Assembly (NCBI RefSeq): GCF_901875575.1 | Contig: NZ_CABFMF010000005.1 | Span: 1-51,433 of the forward strand | Source of the DNA: an uncultured Streptococcus sp. | GTDB lineage: Bacteria > Bacillota > Bacilli > Lactobacillales > Streptococcaceae | Reading direction: 5' to 3' | Length of the DNA stretch: 51,433 nucleotides | Shown here: piece by piece, positions 15,842 to 25,335 of the stretch | Layout of the letters: each line of letters begins with the position of its first letter | How positions within the stretch are numbered: the first letter of the stretch is position 1 | Translations under genes and position numbers: made by a program | The notes under the pieces: model-generated | The model's database searches: none | Seen by the model: only the letters and a program-made list of their open reading frames with translations | Told to the model about the DNA's origin: nothing

Positions 15842-16477
15842 ATGCAAAATAGACCAATCATTATCGGAGTGACAGGTGGTTCTGGTGGTGGGAAAACCAG
15901 TGTTTCCAGAGCCATTTTATCGCATTTTCCTGATGAAAAAATTTCCATGATTGAGCATGATTCGTACTACAAGGATCAGTCTCATTTGACCTTTGAAGAG
16001 CGTGTAAAAACCAACTATGACCATCCTTTTGCCTTTGATACAGACTTGATGATCGAGCAGATTAAGGAATTGTTGGCAGGGCGTCCAGTGGACATTCCGA
16101 CTTATGACTATACAGAGCATACACGGAGTAGCAAGACCTATCGTCAGGAGCCTCAAGATGTCTTTATCGTTGAGGGGATTTTGGTCTTGGAGGACAAGCG
16201 CTTACGTGATTTGATGGATATCAAGATTTTTGTAGATACAGATGACGATGTGCGCATTATTCGTCGTATCAAGCGTGATATGGAAGAACGTGGTCGTAGC
16301 TTGGATAGTGTGATTGAACAGTATTTAGGTGTGGTTAAACCTATGTACCATCAGTTTATCGAACCAACCAAGCGTTATGCCGATATCGTGATACCAGAGG
16401 GTGTTAGTAACACTGTTGCTATTGACCTCTTGACAACCAAAATTGCAAAGATTTTGGAAGAAGGCAGACAAAACTAA
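15842..16477 (+). CDS. udk: Uridine kinase
   Basis: This 211-residue pyrimidine-salvage kinase phosphorylates uridine and cytidine with ATP or GTP. The P-loop GSGGGKTS is at residues 13-20, followed by the substrate motif HDSYYKDQ, the VEGILVLED stretch, and the lid RRIKRDMEERGRS. Length and order match streptococcal Udk. It has its own promoter and a terminator after it. Confidence 0.95.
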   Translation: MQNRPIIIGVTGGSGGGKTSVSRAILSHFPDEKISMIEHDSYYKDQSHLTFEERVKTNYDHPFAFDTDLMIEQIKELLAGRPVDIPTYDYTEHTRSSKTYRQEPQDVFIVEGILVLEDKRLRDLMDIKIFVDTDDDVRIIRRIKRDMEERGRSLDSVIEQYLGVVKPMYHQFIEPTKRYADIVIPEGVSNTVAIDLLTTKIAKILEEGRQN

Positions 16478-16491
16478 TAATAGATTTTTGA

Positions 16492-16521
16492 AAATGGAGG
16501 TCTTGCCTTCATTTTTATTTT
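16492..16521 (+). terminator. Terminator after udk
   Basis: AAATGGAGG/CCTTCATTT with a 5-nt loop, then a T-rich tract. Confidence 0.7.
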
Positions 16522-16565
16522 TTCCTTATAATGAAAACATAAATGGAGATTTTTGAGGTTAGTTT

Positions 16566-16574
16566 TGGTATAAT
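16566..16574 (+). promoter_or_regulatory. Extended -10 promoter for the xseA-recN operon
   Basis: TGGTATAAT about 40 bp before xseA. This is the only clear promoter before a run of seven closely packed genes. Confidence 0.6.
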
Positions 16575-16613
16575 AATACCTATAAAAAGCAAGAAAATAG
16601 ATAGAAGGTAGAG

Positions 16614-17954
16614 ATGGAAAAGTATTTATCGGTAACAACTTTGACCAAATATCTTAAAATGAAATTCGATAAAGACCCCTATCTGGAACGGGTCTATTTG
16701 ACTGGTCAAGTCTCCAACTTTCGTAAGCGCCCTACCCACCAATATTTCTCCATCAAAGATGATCATGCTGTTATCCAGGCGACTATTTGGTCAGGAGTCT
16801 ATCAAAAATTGGGATTTGACTTAGAAGAAGGGATGAAAATCAATGTAATTGGTAGAGTTCAAATCTACGAACCGAGTGGGAGCTACTCTATCATTATCGA
16901 AAAGGCTGAACCAGATGGGATAGGAGCATTGGCTATTCAGTTTGAGCAGCTCAAAAAAAAATTGTCAGAAGAAGGCCTTTTTCAAGAAGGTTTCAAACAA
17001 GCTCTTCCTCAGTTTCCTAAACGAATCGGCGTAGTGACCAGTCGTAGTGGAGCGGTGATTCAAGATATTATTACAACAGTGAGTAGACGATTTCCAGGTG
17101 TTGATATCCTACTTTATCCAACTAAGGTGCAAGGTGAAGGCTCTGCGGAGGAAATTGCTCGTAATATTGCGCGTGCTAATGAACGTGACGATTTGGATTT
17201 GCTGATTATTGGTCGTGGTGGAGGTTCCATTGAGGATTTGTGGGCCTTTAACGAAGAAATTGTGGTACAAGCTATTTTTGAATCTCGTTTGCCAATCATT
17301 TCTAGTGTGGGACATGAGACGGATGTGACCTTGGCGGATTTTGTTGCAGATCGACGAGCTGCAACGCCAACAGCTGCTGCTGAACTGGCAACACCTGTGA
17401 CCAAGTTGGATGTATTAGCTCATTTGCAAAATCAGGAAAAACGGATGGCAACGGCAGTCCGAAATATCCTATCTAAGAAACAAGAAGCTTTGAAAAAATG
17501 CAGTCAGTCTGTTATCTTTAGACAGCCAGAGCGTTTGTATGATGGCTATATGCAACGCTTGGATCAACTGCAATTGCGCTTAAAACAAAGTTTGCGAACA
17601 CGGATTTCTGATAACAAACAGATAGTCCAAGCAAGGACGCATCGACTGATGCAGTTATCACCTGTTACTAAAGTTCAACGTTATCAGGACCGCCTGGAAC
17701 AGATGGATAAGCTGTTACGGAGTCAGGTAGCTTTGGTTTATGATGCTAAAGTTGCTGAAGTCAAGCGTTTATCAGAAGCTTTGATCATGTTAGATACTAG
17801 TCGCATTGTGGCGCGTGGCTTTGCTATTGTCAAAAAAGATGAGTCCGTTGTGGATTCAGTTGCGAATTTAAATAAAAAAGACCTAGTGACGCTTTTGATG
17901 CGAGACGGTCAGGTAGAATTAGAGGTTAAAGATGTCAAAACAAAAGAAATTTGA
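16614..17954 (+). CDS. xseA: Exodeoxyribonuclease VII large subunit
   Basis: This 446-residue subunit of the single-strand-specific nuclease ExoVII has an N-terminal OB fold (about residues 1-100, VYLTGQVSNFRKRPTHQYF). The catalytic domain follows, with GVVTSRSGAVIQD and GRGGGSIEDLWAFN near residues 145-210, and the rest is coiled coil (about 280-390). It assembles with XseB, whose frame opens 23 bases before this stop. It is the first gene of the operon. Confidence 0.95.
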   Translation: MEKYLSVTTLTKYLKMKFDKDPYLERVYLTGQVSNFRKRPTHQYFSIKDDHAVIQATIWSGVYQKLGFDLEEGMKINVIGRVQIYEPSGSYSIIIEKAEPDGIGALAIQFEQLKKKLSEEGLFQEGFKQALPQFPKRIGVVTSRSGAVIQDIITTVSRRFPGVDILLYPTKVQGEGSAEEIARNIARANERDDLDLLIIGRGGGSIEDLWAFNEEIVVQAIFESRLPIISSVGHETDVTLADFVADRRAATPTAAAELATPVTKLDVLAHLQNQEKRMATAVRNILSKKQEALKKCSQSVIFRQPERLYDGYMQRLDQLQLRLKQSLRTRISDNKQIVQARTHRLMQLSPVTKVQRYQDRLEQMDKLLRSQVALVYDAKVAEVKRLSEALIMLDTSRIVARGFAIVKKDESVVDSVANLNKKDLVTLLMRDGQVELEVKDVKTKEI

Positions 17955-18144
17955 GGAAAATCTAGCAGAACTAGAGACTATTGTCCAAAGTTTGGAAAAT
18001 GGTGAAATTGCCCTAGAAGAAGCGATTACAGCTTTCCAAAAAGGCATGCTCTTATCAAAAGAACTTCAAGCTACCTTGGACAAGGCTGAAAAAACTTTGG
18101 TTAAGGTTATGCAAGAAGACGGAACAGAAAGTGATTTTGAATGA
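17932..18144 (+). CDS. xseB: Exodeoxyribonuclease VII small subunit
   Basis: This 70-residue helical partner of XseA carries the family signature FEENLAELETIVQSLENGE. It overlaps xseA by 23 bases and ispA by 4, which suggests translational coupling. Several small subunits bind each large subunit. Confidence 0.95.
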   Translation: MSKQKKFEENLAELETIVQSLENGEIALEEAITAFQKGMLLSKELQATLDKAEKTLVKVMQEDGTESDFE

Positions 18145-19016
18145 ACAAACAAGAAAAATTAGCACTTGTTGAGTCAGCCTTGGAAAATTTCTATGGGGAT
18201 CAGCAGTTTGCTTTTAGTTTACGGGAATCTGTTCTCTATTCCATTCATGCTGGTGGCAAGCGCATCCGCCCCTTTCTTTTATTAGAAGTCTTAGAAGCCT
18301 TGCAAGTTTCTATTACACCAGCTCACGCGCAAGTGGCGGCAGCCTTGGAGATGATTCACACAGGAAGCTTGATTCATGATGACCTTCCTGCTATGGATGA
18401 TGATGATTACCGAAGGGGACGGCTAACAAACCATAAGAAATTTGGCGAAGCTATGGCAATATTGGCTGGAGATGCCTTGTTCCTAGATCCTTATGCCTTG
18501 ATAGCGCAGGCAGATTTGCCAAGTCAGATCAAGGTGGACTTGATTGCTAACTTGTCTCTTGCATCAGGAAGCATGGGCATGGTAGCAGGCCAGGTTCTGG
18601 ATATGGAGGGAGAACATCAGCACTTGTCTTTGGAAGAACTCCAGACTATTCATGCAAATAAAACTGGTAAACTGTTGACCTTTCCTTTCCAAGCTGCAGC
18701 TATCATAGCAGAGTTAAGTTCAGAAATAGAAGGCAAACTGAAAACTGTAGGTGAGTTGATTGGTCTAGCCTTTCAAGTCAGAGATGATGTACTGGATGTA
18801 ACGGCGAGTTTTGAAGAAATCGGTAAGACACCACAAAAGGATATACAGGCGGAAAAATCAACTTATCCATCCTTATTGGGATTGGAAGAAGCAGTTACCT
18901 TTTGTAATCAAACCTTAGATCAAGCTAATGCTAAATTAGAAGAAATTGCACAGCTGATCAGCTTTGAAACTAGGCCTATTCAAAAAATAGTAGAAAGTTT
19001 AAGAATAGATGGCTAA
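18141..19016 (+). CDS. ispA: Geranyl/farnesyl diphosphate synthase
   Basis: This 291-residue prenyl chain-elongating enzyme makes C10-C15 isoprenoid diphosphates from IPP and DMAPP, the base for undecaprenyl carriers. The first aspartate motif is DDLPAMD with two extra Asp, followed by RRGR, and the second is DDVLD near residue 220. The extra two residues in the first motif are usual for bacterial type II FPP synthases. It overlaps its neighbours on both sides (4 and 8 bases), so it is fully coupled within the operon. Confidence 0.93.
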   Translation: MNKQEKLALVESALENFYGDQQFAFSLRESVLYSIHAGGKRIRPFLLLEVLEALQVSITPAHAQVAAALEMIHTGSLIHDDLPAMDDDDYRRGRLTNHKKFGEAMAILAGDALFLDPYALIAQADLPSQIKVDLIANLSLASGSMGMVAGQVLDMEGEHQHLSLEELQTIHANKTGKLLTFPFQAAAIIAELSSEIEGKLKTVGELIGLAFQVRDDVLDVTASFEEIGKTPQKDIQAEKSTYPSLLGLEEAVTFCNQTLDQANAKLEEIAQLISFETRPIQKIVESLRIDG

Positions 19017-19824
19017 GGAAAGAGTGGATGTACTCGCTTATAAACAGGGCTTGTTTGAAACGAGAGAGCAGGCCAAACGAGGGGTTATGGCTGGTTTGGT
19101 AGTCGCTGTTTTAAATGGGGAGCGTTTTGATAAGCCAGGGGAAAAAATTGCAGATGATACAGAGTTAAAACTCAAAGGAGAAAAGCTCAAGTATGTTAGT
19201 CGAGGTGGCTTAAAATTAGAAAAAGCCTTGCAAATCTTTGATGTGTCCGTAAGTGGCGCAACAACCATTGATATTGGAGCCTCTACTGGAGGATTTACCG
19301 ATGTCATGTTGCAAAATGGAGCCAAACTTGTATACGCAGTGGATGTTGGGACAAATCAATTGGCGTGGAAATTACGGCAAGATCCACGTGTTGTTAGCAT
19401 GGAACAATTTAATTTCCGCTATGCTGAAAAGACTGATTTTGAACAAGAACCCTGCTTTGCTAGTATAGATGTGAGTTTTATTTCTCTCAGTCTTATCTTA
19501 CCAGCCTTGCACCGTGTCTTAGCAGATCAAGGTCAAGTTGTTGCTCTCGTTAAACCTCAGTTTGAAGCAGGACGTGAGCAAATTGGAAAAAATGGAATCA
19601 TTCGGGATGCCAAGGTTCATCAGACTGTTCTTGAGACGGTTACTAGCATGGCAGTTGAAGAAGGTTTTTCAGTTCTTGGTTTGGACTTTTCTCCGATCCA
19701 AGGCGGCCACGGGAATATTGAGTTTCTGGCTTATTTGAAAAAAGAAAATGGGGCAAGCAACATAGTTGCTTCTGAAATAGAAAAAATTGTAGAGAGAGCA
19801 CATAGAGAGTTTAAAGATGAATAA
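19009..19824 (+). CDS. tlyA: TlyA-family rRNA methyltransferase (annotated hemolysin A)
   Basis: This 271-residue protein has an N-terminal S4 RNA-binding domain (about residues 3-65, RVDVLAYKQGLFETREQAKR) and then an FtsJ-like SAM methyltransferase domain with DIGASTGGFTDVMLQNGA as the SAM motif. TlyA enzymes 2'-O-methylate rRNA; the old hemolysin name is probably misleading. It overlaps both ispA and argR by eight bases. The tlyA-argR-recN order is conserved in Firmicutes. Confidence 0.9.
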   Translation: MAKERVDVLAYKQGLFETREQAKRGVMAGLVVAVLNGERFDKPGEKIADDTELKLKGEKLKYVSRGGLKLEKALQIFDVSVSGATTIDIGASTGGFTDVMLQNGAKLVYAVDVGTNQLAWKLRQDPRVVSMEQFNFRYAEKTDFEQEPCFASIDVSFISLSLILPALHRVLADQGQVVALVKPQFEAGREQIGKNGIIRDAKVHQTVLETVTSMAVEEGFSVLGLDFSPIQGGHGNIEFLAYLKKENGASNIVASEIEKIVERAHREFKDE

Positions 19825-20248
19825 AAAAGAAAGACTTGAAAAAATCAGACGCTTTGTAACAGATTATCAAATTGGAACACAAGAAGCAATCGTAGAACAT
19901 CTAAAAGAAACTGGAATTACTGCCACTCAAGCGACTGTTTCAAGAGATATTAAGGAGTTAGGTATTGTTAAAATTCCTTTAAAGGATAACACATACGTCT
20001 ATGAATTGCCAAAATCAGTCGTAAAAAGTTTGCAGCTAGCTGAAGATAATATTGAATCGGCAGAATGGATGGATAAGATGATTAGCCTCCAAGTTGTTCC
20101 AGGTAACACTGCCTTTGTCAAAGCTCAGCTAATAGAGAATTTTTCAGATAAGATTTTCTCTTGTTTGGCAGATGATAGTTCTATTCTAGTTATTGCTAGA
20201 AGTGAAAGTCTAGCTGAGGAATTGTTTGAACAAGTAAGAAATTGGTAG
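19817..20248 (+). CDS. ArgR/AhrC-family arginine regulator
   Basis: This 143-residue protein has an N-terminal winged helix (KKERLEKIRRFV...TQATVSRDIKELGIVK) and a C-terminal domain for hexamer formation and arginine binding. The family represses arginine synthesis and activates catabolism. The C-terminal motif, usually GTIAGDDT, reads SCLADDSS here, so arginine binding may differ; streptococcal paralogues often share this drift. The position before recN matches ahrC of Bacillus. Streptococci carry several ArgR paralogues, so I leave the symbol open. Confidence 0.88.
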   Translation: MNKKERLEKIRRFVTDYQIGTQEAIVEHLKETGITATQATVSRDIKELGIVKIPLKDNTYVYELPKSVVKSLQLAEDNIESAEWMDKMISLQVVPGNTAFVKAQLIENFSDKIFSCLADDSSILVIARSESLAEELFEQVRNW

Positions 20249-20254
20249 GGCTGT

Positions 20255-21922
20255 ATGTTACTTGAAATTTCAATAAAAAACTTTGCTATTATTGAATCTA
20301 TTTCTCTCAATTTTGAAAAAGGGATGACGGTTCTGACTGGGGAAACTGGAGCAGGGAAATCCATTATTATCGATGCCATGAATATGATGTTGGGGGCTAG
20401 AGCAACTACGGATGTTATTCGTCATGGTGCTCCCAAGGCTGAGATTGAAGGGCTGTTTTCCGTTGAGAATAGCCGTGTTTTTGAGAATATTTTTGAAGAG
20501 CAGGGTCTAGAATTGAGCGATGAAATCATTATTCGTCGTGAAATATTACAAAATGGGCGCAGTATTAGCCGTGTCAATGGCCAGATGGTCAATCTCTCGG
20601 TCTTACGCTTAATAGGTCAACACCTTGTCGATATTCATGGTCAGCATGACCAAGAAGAATTGATGCGTCCCCAACGCCATATTCAAATGTTGGATGAATT
20701 TGGAGATTCTGCTTTTTGGCAATTGAAAGAGTCTTATCAAGAAACTTTTGACACTTACCGAAAGAAGCGTAAGCAAGTACTTGAAGTTAAGAAAAATCAA
20801 GAGGAACATAAGGCTCGTATCGAAATGTTGGAATTTCAAATGGCAGAGATTGATGCTGCTTCCTTAAAAGAGGGTGAAGATTTGGCTCTCAATCAAGAGC
20901 GAGATAAACTTCTTAACCATAAGAATATTGCTGATACCTTAACAAATGCCTATAGGATGTTGGACAATGAAGAATTTTCTAGTCTAGCTAATGTTCGTTC
21001 AGCTATGAATGATATGGAAAGTGTGGAAGAGTTCGATCCAGAATATCGAGATATTTCAGCTTCCTTATCTGAGTCTTATTATGTTTTAGAAGATATTAGC
21101 AAGCGTTTAGAAGGGATTATTGATGATTTAGACTTTGATGGCAATCGACTCATGCAGGTTGAAAGCCGCTTGGACCTTCTTCATACAATCACACGTAAAT
21201 ATGGTGGTAGTGTAGATGATGTTTTGATTTATTTTGCTAAAATAACAGATGAGTACAATCACTTGACAGGAAACAATCTTTCCTCAGCAGAAATGGAAGC
21301 TGAACTCAAAAAAATGGAAGCAAACCTTGTAAATTTGGCAGGTCAGCTTGCATTAGCACGTCATGCATTGGCCCAGCAATTGGAAACTGAGATTAAGCAA
21401 GAGCTGCAAGATTTATATATGGATAAGGCACAGTTTCAAGTTCAATTTACTAAGGGTAAATTCAGTCGTGAAGGAAATGAAACAGTTGAGTTTTATATTT
21501 CCACCAACCCTGGTGAAGAATTTAAACCTCTTGTAAAAGTAGCGTCTGGTGGAGAATTGTCTCGTCTCATGCTGGCTATCAAATCAGCCTTTTCTCGTAA
21601 GGAAGGTAAGACTAGTATTGTCTTTGATGAGGTGGATACGGGAGTTTCAGGTCGTGTAGCCCAAGCCATTGCTCAAAAGATTTATAAAATCGGTCAGCAT
21701 AGTCAAGTATTAGCTATTTCCCATCTTCCTCAAGTGATTGCTATCTCTGACTACCAATTCTTTATTGAGAAGATTAGCAATGACTATTCAACGGTTTCTA
21801 CCGTTCGTCTCTTAACTATTGAAGAGCGGGTGGAGGAAGTTGCCAAGATGTTGGCAGGAGATGATGTGACAGAAGCTGCCCTTACCCAAGCAAGAGAATT
21901 GTTGAAAAATAGGGAGAAATAA
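20255..21922 (+). CDS. recN: DNA repair protein RecN
   Basis: This 555-residue SMC-like ATPase acts early in double-strand break repair. Walker A is GETGAGKS (near residue 30). Central coiled-coil segments follow (about 150-210 and 310-380), then the ABC signature region ASGGELSRLMLA and Walker B SIVFDEVDTGVSG in the last third. Its coupling to argR and tlyA is the common Firmicutes arrangement. The phosphatase gene starts two bases after its stop. Confidence 0.95.
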   Translation: MLLEISIKNFAIIESISLNFEKGMTVLTGETGAGKSIIIDAMNMMLGARATTDVIRHGAPKAEIEGLFSVENSRVFENIFEEQGLELSDEIIIRREILQNGRSISRVNGQMVNLSVLRLIGQHLVDIHGQHDQEELMRPQRHIQMLDEFGDSAFWQLKESYQETFDTYRKKRKQVLEVKKNQEEHKARIEMLEFQMAEIDAASLKEGEDLALNQERDKLLNHKNIADTLTNAYRMLDNEEFSSLANVRSAMNDMESVEEFDPEYRDISASLSESYYVLEDISKRLEGIIDDLDFDGNRLMQVESRLDLLHTITRKYGGSVDDVLIYFAKITDEYNHLTGNNLSSAEMEAELKKMEANLVNLAGQLALARHALAQQLETEIKQELQDLYMDKAQFQVQFTKGKFSREGNETVEFYISTNPGEEFKPLVKVASGGELSRLMLAIKSAFSRKEGKTSIVFDEVDTGVSGRVAQAIAQKIYKIGQHSQVLAISHLPQVIAISDYQFFIEKISNDYSTVSTVRLLTIEERVEEVAKMLAGDDVTEAALTQARELLKNREK

Positions 21923-21923
21923 A

Positions 21924-22652
21924 ATGACAGACTATTATGTTATTGGAGATGTCCATGGAAAAGCAGGAATGCTAGAAGACCTTCTTAAGACATGGAATGG
22001 TCAAACCCAGTTGCTTTTCCTTGGTGATTTAATTGACCGAGGTGAAGATAGTCGCCGTGTTCTCGAAATGGTTAAAGATTTAGTTGATAATCATGGAGCT
22101 ATTTGTATTTCAGGGAATCACGAGTATATGTTTTTAACTTGGCTTGATGATCCTGAAGAAAGTTATGATCACTACAGGAGAAACGGTGGTGATACAACTA
22201 TTAACTCTATTTTAGGTCGTCCCTTGGATGCTCCTGTAGATGGAGTGAAGGATGCCAAACGTGTTGCGACTGAAGCTGCCGATTTGGTTGAATTTATTCG
22301 TCAAATGCCTTTTGTAGTAGAAACGGAACAGTATATTTTTGTTCATGCAGGTGTCGATTTGACACTAGATGACTGGCACGATACGACAGATTATAAAAAA
22401 GTTTGGCTCAGAAAACCATTCCATGAAGCGGTTAATCATACAGGGAAAACCATTGTCTTTGGGCATACACCTGTTTATGGTTTGCTAAAACAAGATCGAG
22501 GGACAGCTGAACTTTGGATGACAGAAGATGGTAAAATCGGTATGGATGGTGGAGCTGTCTTTGGTGGTGTTCTTCATGGTATTGTCTTTACAGAGCAAGG
22601 AATGACAGAACATTACATTATCGAAAATGATGGCTTTGTGGCCGAAGATTAG
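21924..22652 (+). CDS. Calcineurin-like metallophosphoesterase
   Basis: This 242-residue phosphatase has the full set of di-metal motifs: GDVHGK, GDLIDRGED, GNHEYMFL, HAGVDL and FGHTPVYG. That order fits the PrpE/ApaH-like PPP branch (serine/threonine phosphatase or diadenosine tetraphosphatase). The natural substrate cannot be decided from sequence. It follows recN by one base and closes the xseA operon. Confidence 0.85.
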   Translation: MTDYYVIGDVHGKAGMLEDLLKTWNGQTQLLFLGDLIDRGEDSRRVLEMVKDLVDNHGAICISGNHEYMFLTWLDDPEESYDHYRRNGGDTTINSILGRPLDAPVDGVKDAKRVATEAADLVEFIRQMPFVVETEQYIFVHAGVDLTLDDWHDTTDYKKVWLRKPFHEAVNHTGKTIVFGHTPVYGLLKQDRGTAELWMTEDGKIGMDGGAVFGGVLHGIVFTEQGMTEHYIIENDGFVAED

Positions 22653-22673
22653 TACTCCTTACAGGGTATGGTC

Positions 22674-22702
22674 TTGTCAAAATGTTAAAAACAATTTATA
22701 AT
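22674..22702 (+). promoter_or_regulatory. Promoter for lepA
   Basis: TTGTCA-17 bp-TATAAT (-10 at 22697-22702). It lies between two arms of an inverted repeat (CAGGGTAT at 22664-22671 and ATACCCTG at 22709-22716, give or take a base), the second arm ending just before the ribosome site. Confidence 0.65.
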
Positions 22703-22730
22703 TAATAGATACCCTGAAAGGAAGAGAATC

Positions 22731-24554
22731 ATGAACTTAGAAGAATTGAAAAAACGACAGGAGAAGATTCGCAACTTCTCCATTATTGCCCATATTGACC
22801 ATGGCAAATCTACTTTGGCAGACCGTATTTTGGAGAAAACAGAAACCGTTTCTAGTCGTGAAATGCAAGCCCAGCTTTTAGATAGCATGGATTTGGAGCG
22901 TGAACGTGGGATTACCATTAAACTGAATGCCATTGAGCTTAATTATACAGCTAAAGATGGAGAGACTTATATTTTCCACTTAATTGACACCCCTGGACAC
23001 GTTGACTTTACCTATGAAGTTTCTCGTTCCTTAGCTGCCTGTGAAGGTGCTATTTTGGTGGTCGATGCTGCTCAAGGAATTGAGGCTCAAACGCTTGCCA
23101 ATGTATATTTGGCTTTAGACAATGATTTGGAAATCATGCCAGTCATTAACAAAATTGATCTGCCAGCTGCAGATCCTGAGCGCGTGCGTACAGAGATTGA
23201 AGATGTGATTGGTTTAGATGCCAGCGAAGCAGTTTTGGCTTCTGCCAAGGCTGGTATTGGGATTGAAGAAATTCTTGAACAAATTGTAGAAAAAGTGCCT
23301 GCACCAACGGGTGATGTGACAGCGCCACTTAAGGCTTTGATTTTCGACTCAGTTTACGATGCTTACCGTGGGGTTATTCTCCAAGTGCGTGTCATGGATG
23401 GAGTGGTCAAACCTGGCGATAAGATTCAGCTTATGAGTAATGGCAAGACCTTTGATGTGACCGAAGTCGGTATTTTTACTCCGAAAGCAGTTGGTCGTGA
23501 TTTTCTTGCGACTGGTGACGTTGGTTATATTGCAGCTTCTATCAAGACTGTTCAGGACACTCGTGTGGGTGATACCGTTACCTTGGCAACCAATCCTGCG
23601 ACAGAGCCATTAGATGGCTACAAACAAATGAATCCTATGGTTTTTGCAGGTCTTTACCCAATCGAGTCAAACAAGTACAACGATTTGCGTGAAGCCCTTG
23701 AAAAATTGCAACTGAATGATGCTAGTCTTCAGTTTGAACCAGAAACATCTCAGGCTCTTGGATTTGGTTTCCGTTGTGGTTTCCTTGGCCTTCTTCATAT
23801 GGATGTTATCCAAGAACGTTTGGAGCGGGAGTTTAATATCGACCTCATCATGACAGCTCCATCGGTTATCTACAAGGTTAATCAGACGGATGGTGAGTCT
23901 ATGGATGTATCTAACCCGTCTGAGTTCCCAGATCCAACTAAGATTGCGACCATTGAAGAGCCTTATGTCAAGGCGCAAATCATGGTACCGCAAGAGTTTG
24001 TCGGAGCAGTAATGGAATTGGCTCAGCGCAAGCGTGGAGACTTTGTGACAATGGATTATATCGATGATAATCGAGTTAATGTTATCTATCAAATTCCTCT
24101 CGCCGAAATCGTCTTTGACTTCTTTGATAAACTTAAGTCTTCTACACGTGGTTATGCAAGCTTTGACTACGAATTGTCAGAATATCGCCCATCTAAACTG
24201 GTGAAAATGGATATCCTCCTAAATGGTGATAAGGTTGATGCACTCAGCTTTATTGTCCACAAGGATTTTGCTTATGAACGTGGTAAACTCATAGTTGATA
24301 AGCTTAAGAAAATCATCCCTCGTCAACAATTTGAAGTTCCAATTCAAGCGGCAATTGGACACAAGATTGTGGCTCGTACAGATATCAAGGCCCTTCGTAA
24401 GAACGTTCTTGCTAAGTGTTATGGTGGTGACGTTTCTCGTAAACGCAAACTCCTTGAAAAACAAAAAGCTGGTAAGAAACGAATGAAAGCCATTGGATCA
24501 GTGGAAGTACCGCAAGAAGCCTTCCTAAGTGTTCTAAGTATGGATGAAGAATAG
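22731..24554 (+). CDS. lepA: Elongation factor 4 (LepA)
   Basis: This 607-residue translational GTPase binds the ribosome and affects initiation and back-translocation. The GTPase domain shows AHIDHGKST, the ERGITIK switch, DTPGHVDF and NKIDLP. EF-G-like domains and the LepA-specific C-terminal domain follow (KGDFVTMDY, GGDVSRKRKLLEKQKAGKKRMK). The length is typical. The gene has its own promoter and terminator. Confidence 0.97.
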   Translation: MNLEELKKRQEKIRNFSIIAHIDHGKSTLADRILEKTETVSSREMQAQLLDSMDLERERGITIKLNAIELNYTAKDGETYIFHLIDTPGHVDFTYEVSRSLAACEGAILVVDAAQGIEAQTLANVYLALDNDLEIMPVINKIDLPAADPERVRTEIEDVIGLDASEAVLASAKAGIGIEEILEQIVEKVPAPTGDVTAPLKALIFDSVYDAYRGVILQVRVMDGVVKPGDKIQLMSNGKTFDVTEVGIFTPKAVGRDFLATGDVGYIAASIKTVQDTRVGDTVTLATNPATEPLDGYKQMNPMVFAGLYPIESNKYNDLREALEKLQLNDASLQFEPETSQALGFGFRCGFLGLLHMDVIQERLEREFNIDLIMTAPSVIYKVNQTDGESMDVSNPSEFPDPTKIATIEEPYVKAQIMVPQEFVGAVMELAQRKRGDFVTMDYIDDNRVNVIYQIPLAEIVFDFFDKLKSSTRGYASFDYELSEYRPSKLVKMDILLNGDKVDALSFIVHKDFAYERGKLIVDKLKKIIPRQQFEVPIQAAIGHKIVARTDIKALRKNVLAKCYGGDVSRKRKLLEKQKAGKKRMKAIGSVEVPQEAFLSVLSMDEE

Positions 24555-24601
24555 TATACTGAGGACTAACTGGCAACTAACTTATTAATATAAAAAATAT
24601 G

Positions 24602-24630
24602 AGCAGGATTCGAATTTCCTGCTTTTTTTA
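24602..24630 (+). terminator. Terminator after lepA
   Basis: AGCAGGA/TCCTGCT with inner ATT/AAT pairing and seven T. Confidence 0.85.
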
Positions 24631-24651
24631 AATTTTTTAATGATAAAGAAA

Positions 24652-24690
24652 TGTTTGATTGAACTAGAGTAATTGTTTGAATGGTGTTTA
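24652..24690. promoter_or_regulatory. Cluster of TGTTTG-like half-sites upstream of gatA
   Basis: TGTTTG at 24652-24657 and 24674-24679 and TGTTTA at 24685-24690 lie about 70-110 bp upstream of the gat -35. The same hexamer is the arm of the palindromes before lacA and lacR, so these may be LacR contacts. The region is AT-rich and chance is possible. Confidence 0.3.
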
Positions 24691-24758
24691 TTTGTTGATA
24701 AGAAGCTAAAAAACAATCAAAAGTTTTTGAAAAAGAGACAAAAAAAAACAGAAAATGA

Positions 24759-24787
24759 TTGACAACGATTTCATATAGTGTTATACT
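24759..24787 (+). promoter_or_regulatory. Promoter of gatABC with overlapping cre site
   Basis: A consensus -35 TTGACA (24759-24764), a 17-bp spacer and TATACT (24782-24787). TGACAACGATTTCA at 24760-24773 matches the cre consensus at 13 of 14 positions and covers most of the -35. CcpA bound there would block RNA polymerase when better sugars are present. Confidence 0.75.
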
Positions 24788-24823
24788 TAGAACATAAAGT
24801 TAATTGAAAGAAGGTTAAACCTT

Positions 24824-25300
24824 ATGGGATTAGATCAATTCTTTGATAAAGATCTTGTCTTTTGTCTAGAAGCGGATAATCAAGAAGAACTTTTTGATAA
24901 GGTAGCAACTTTATTGGAAGAGCGAGAAATCGTAGCTCCAACTTATCGTGAAGCCTTAATTACACGAGAAAAGTCATTTCCAACTGGCTTAGATATGGAA
25001 TTTTTGGGAAAAGATTTACCAAATGTTGCTATTCCTCATACGGATACAATTCATAATCTAGCTGAGAAAGTTGTAGTTGTTCGTATCGAGAAGCCTGTTA
25101 CTTTTCATAATATGATTGCACCTGATAAGGAAGTTCCAGTATCATTACTATTCTTTATCATTAATAACTCAAGTTCAAGCCAGACGAACATCCTTGCTCA
25201 GTTAATGGACTTCTTCACAGGAAATGGACATTTAGCAGATTTAGCTAAAATTACTGAACCAGAAGCTCTTTATACTTATATTACTGAAGCAACAGCATAA
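24824..25300 (+). CDS. gatA: PTS galactitol/galactose-family EIIA
   Basis: This 158-residue EIIA of the fructose-mannitol fold accepts phosphate from HPr and passes it to EIIB. The active histidine lies in IPHTDTIH (His72). It is the first gene of a gatABC set. In pneumococci the homologous set next to bgaA is linked to galactose uptake, delivering galactose-6-phosphate. Here lacABCD, which uses galactose-6-phosphate, lies directly downstream, which supports galactose over galactitol. Confidence 0.88.
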   Translation: MGLDQFFDKDLVFCLEADNQEELFDKVATLLEEREIVAPTYREALITREKSFPTGLDMEFLGKDLPNVAIPHTDTIHNLAEKVVVVRIEKPVTFHNMIAPDKEVPVSLLFFIINNSSSSQTNILAQLMDFFTGNGHLADLAKITEPEALYTYITEATA

Positions 25301-25335
25301 CTTAGTTTATAAAAATAAATTTGGAGGAGATCCAT

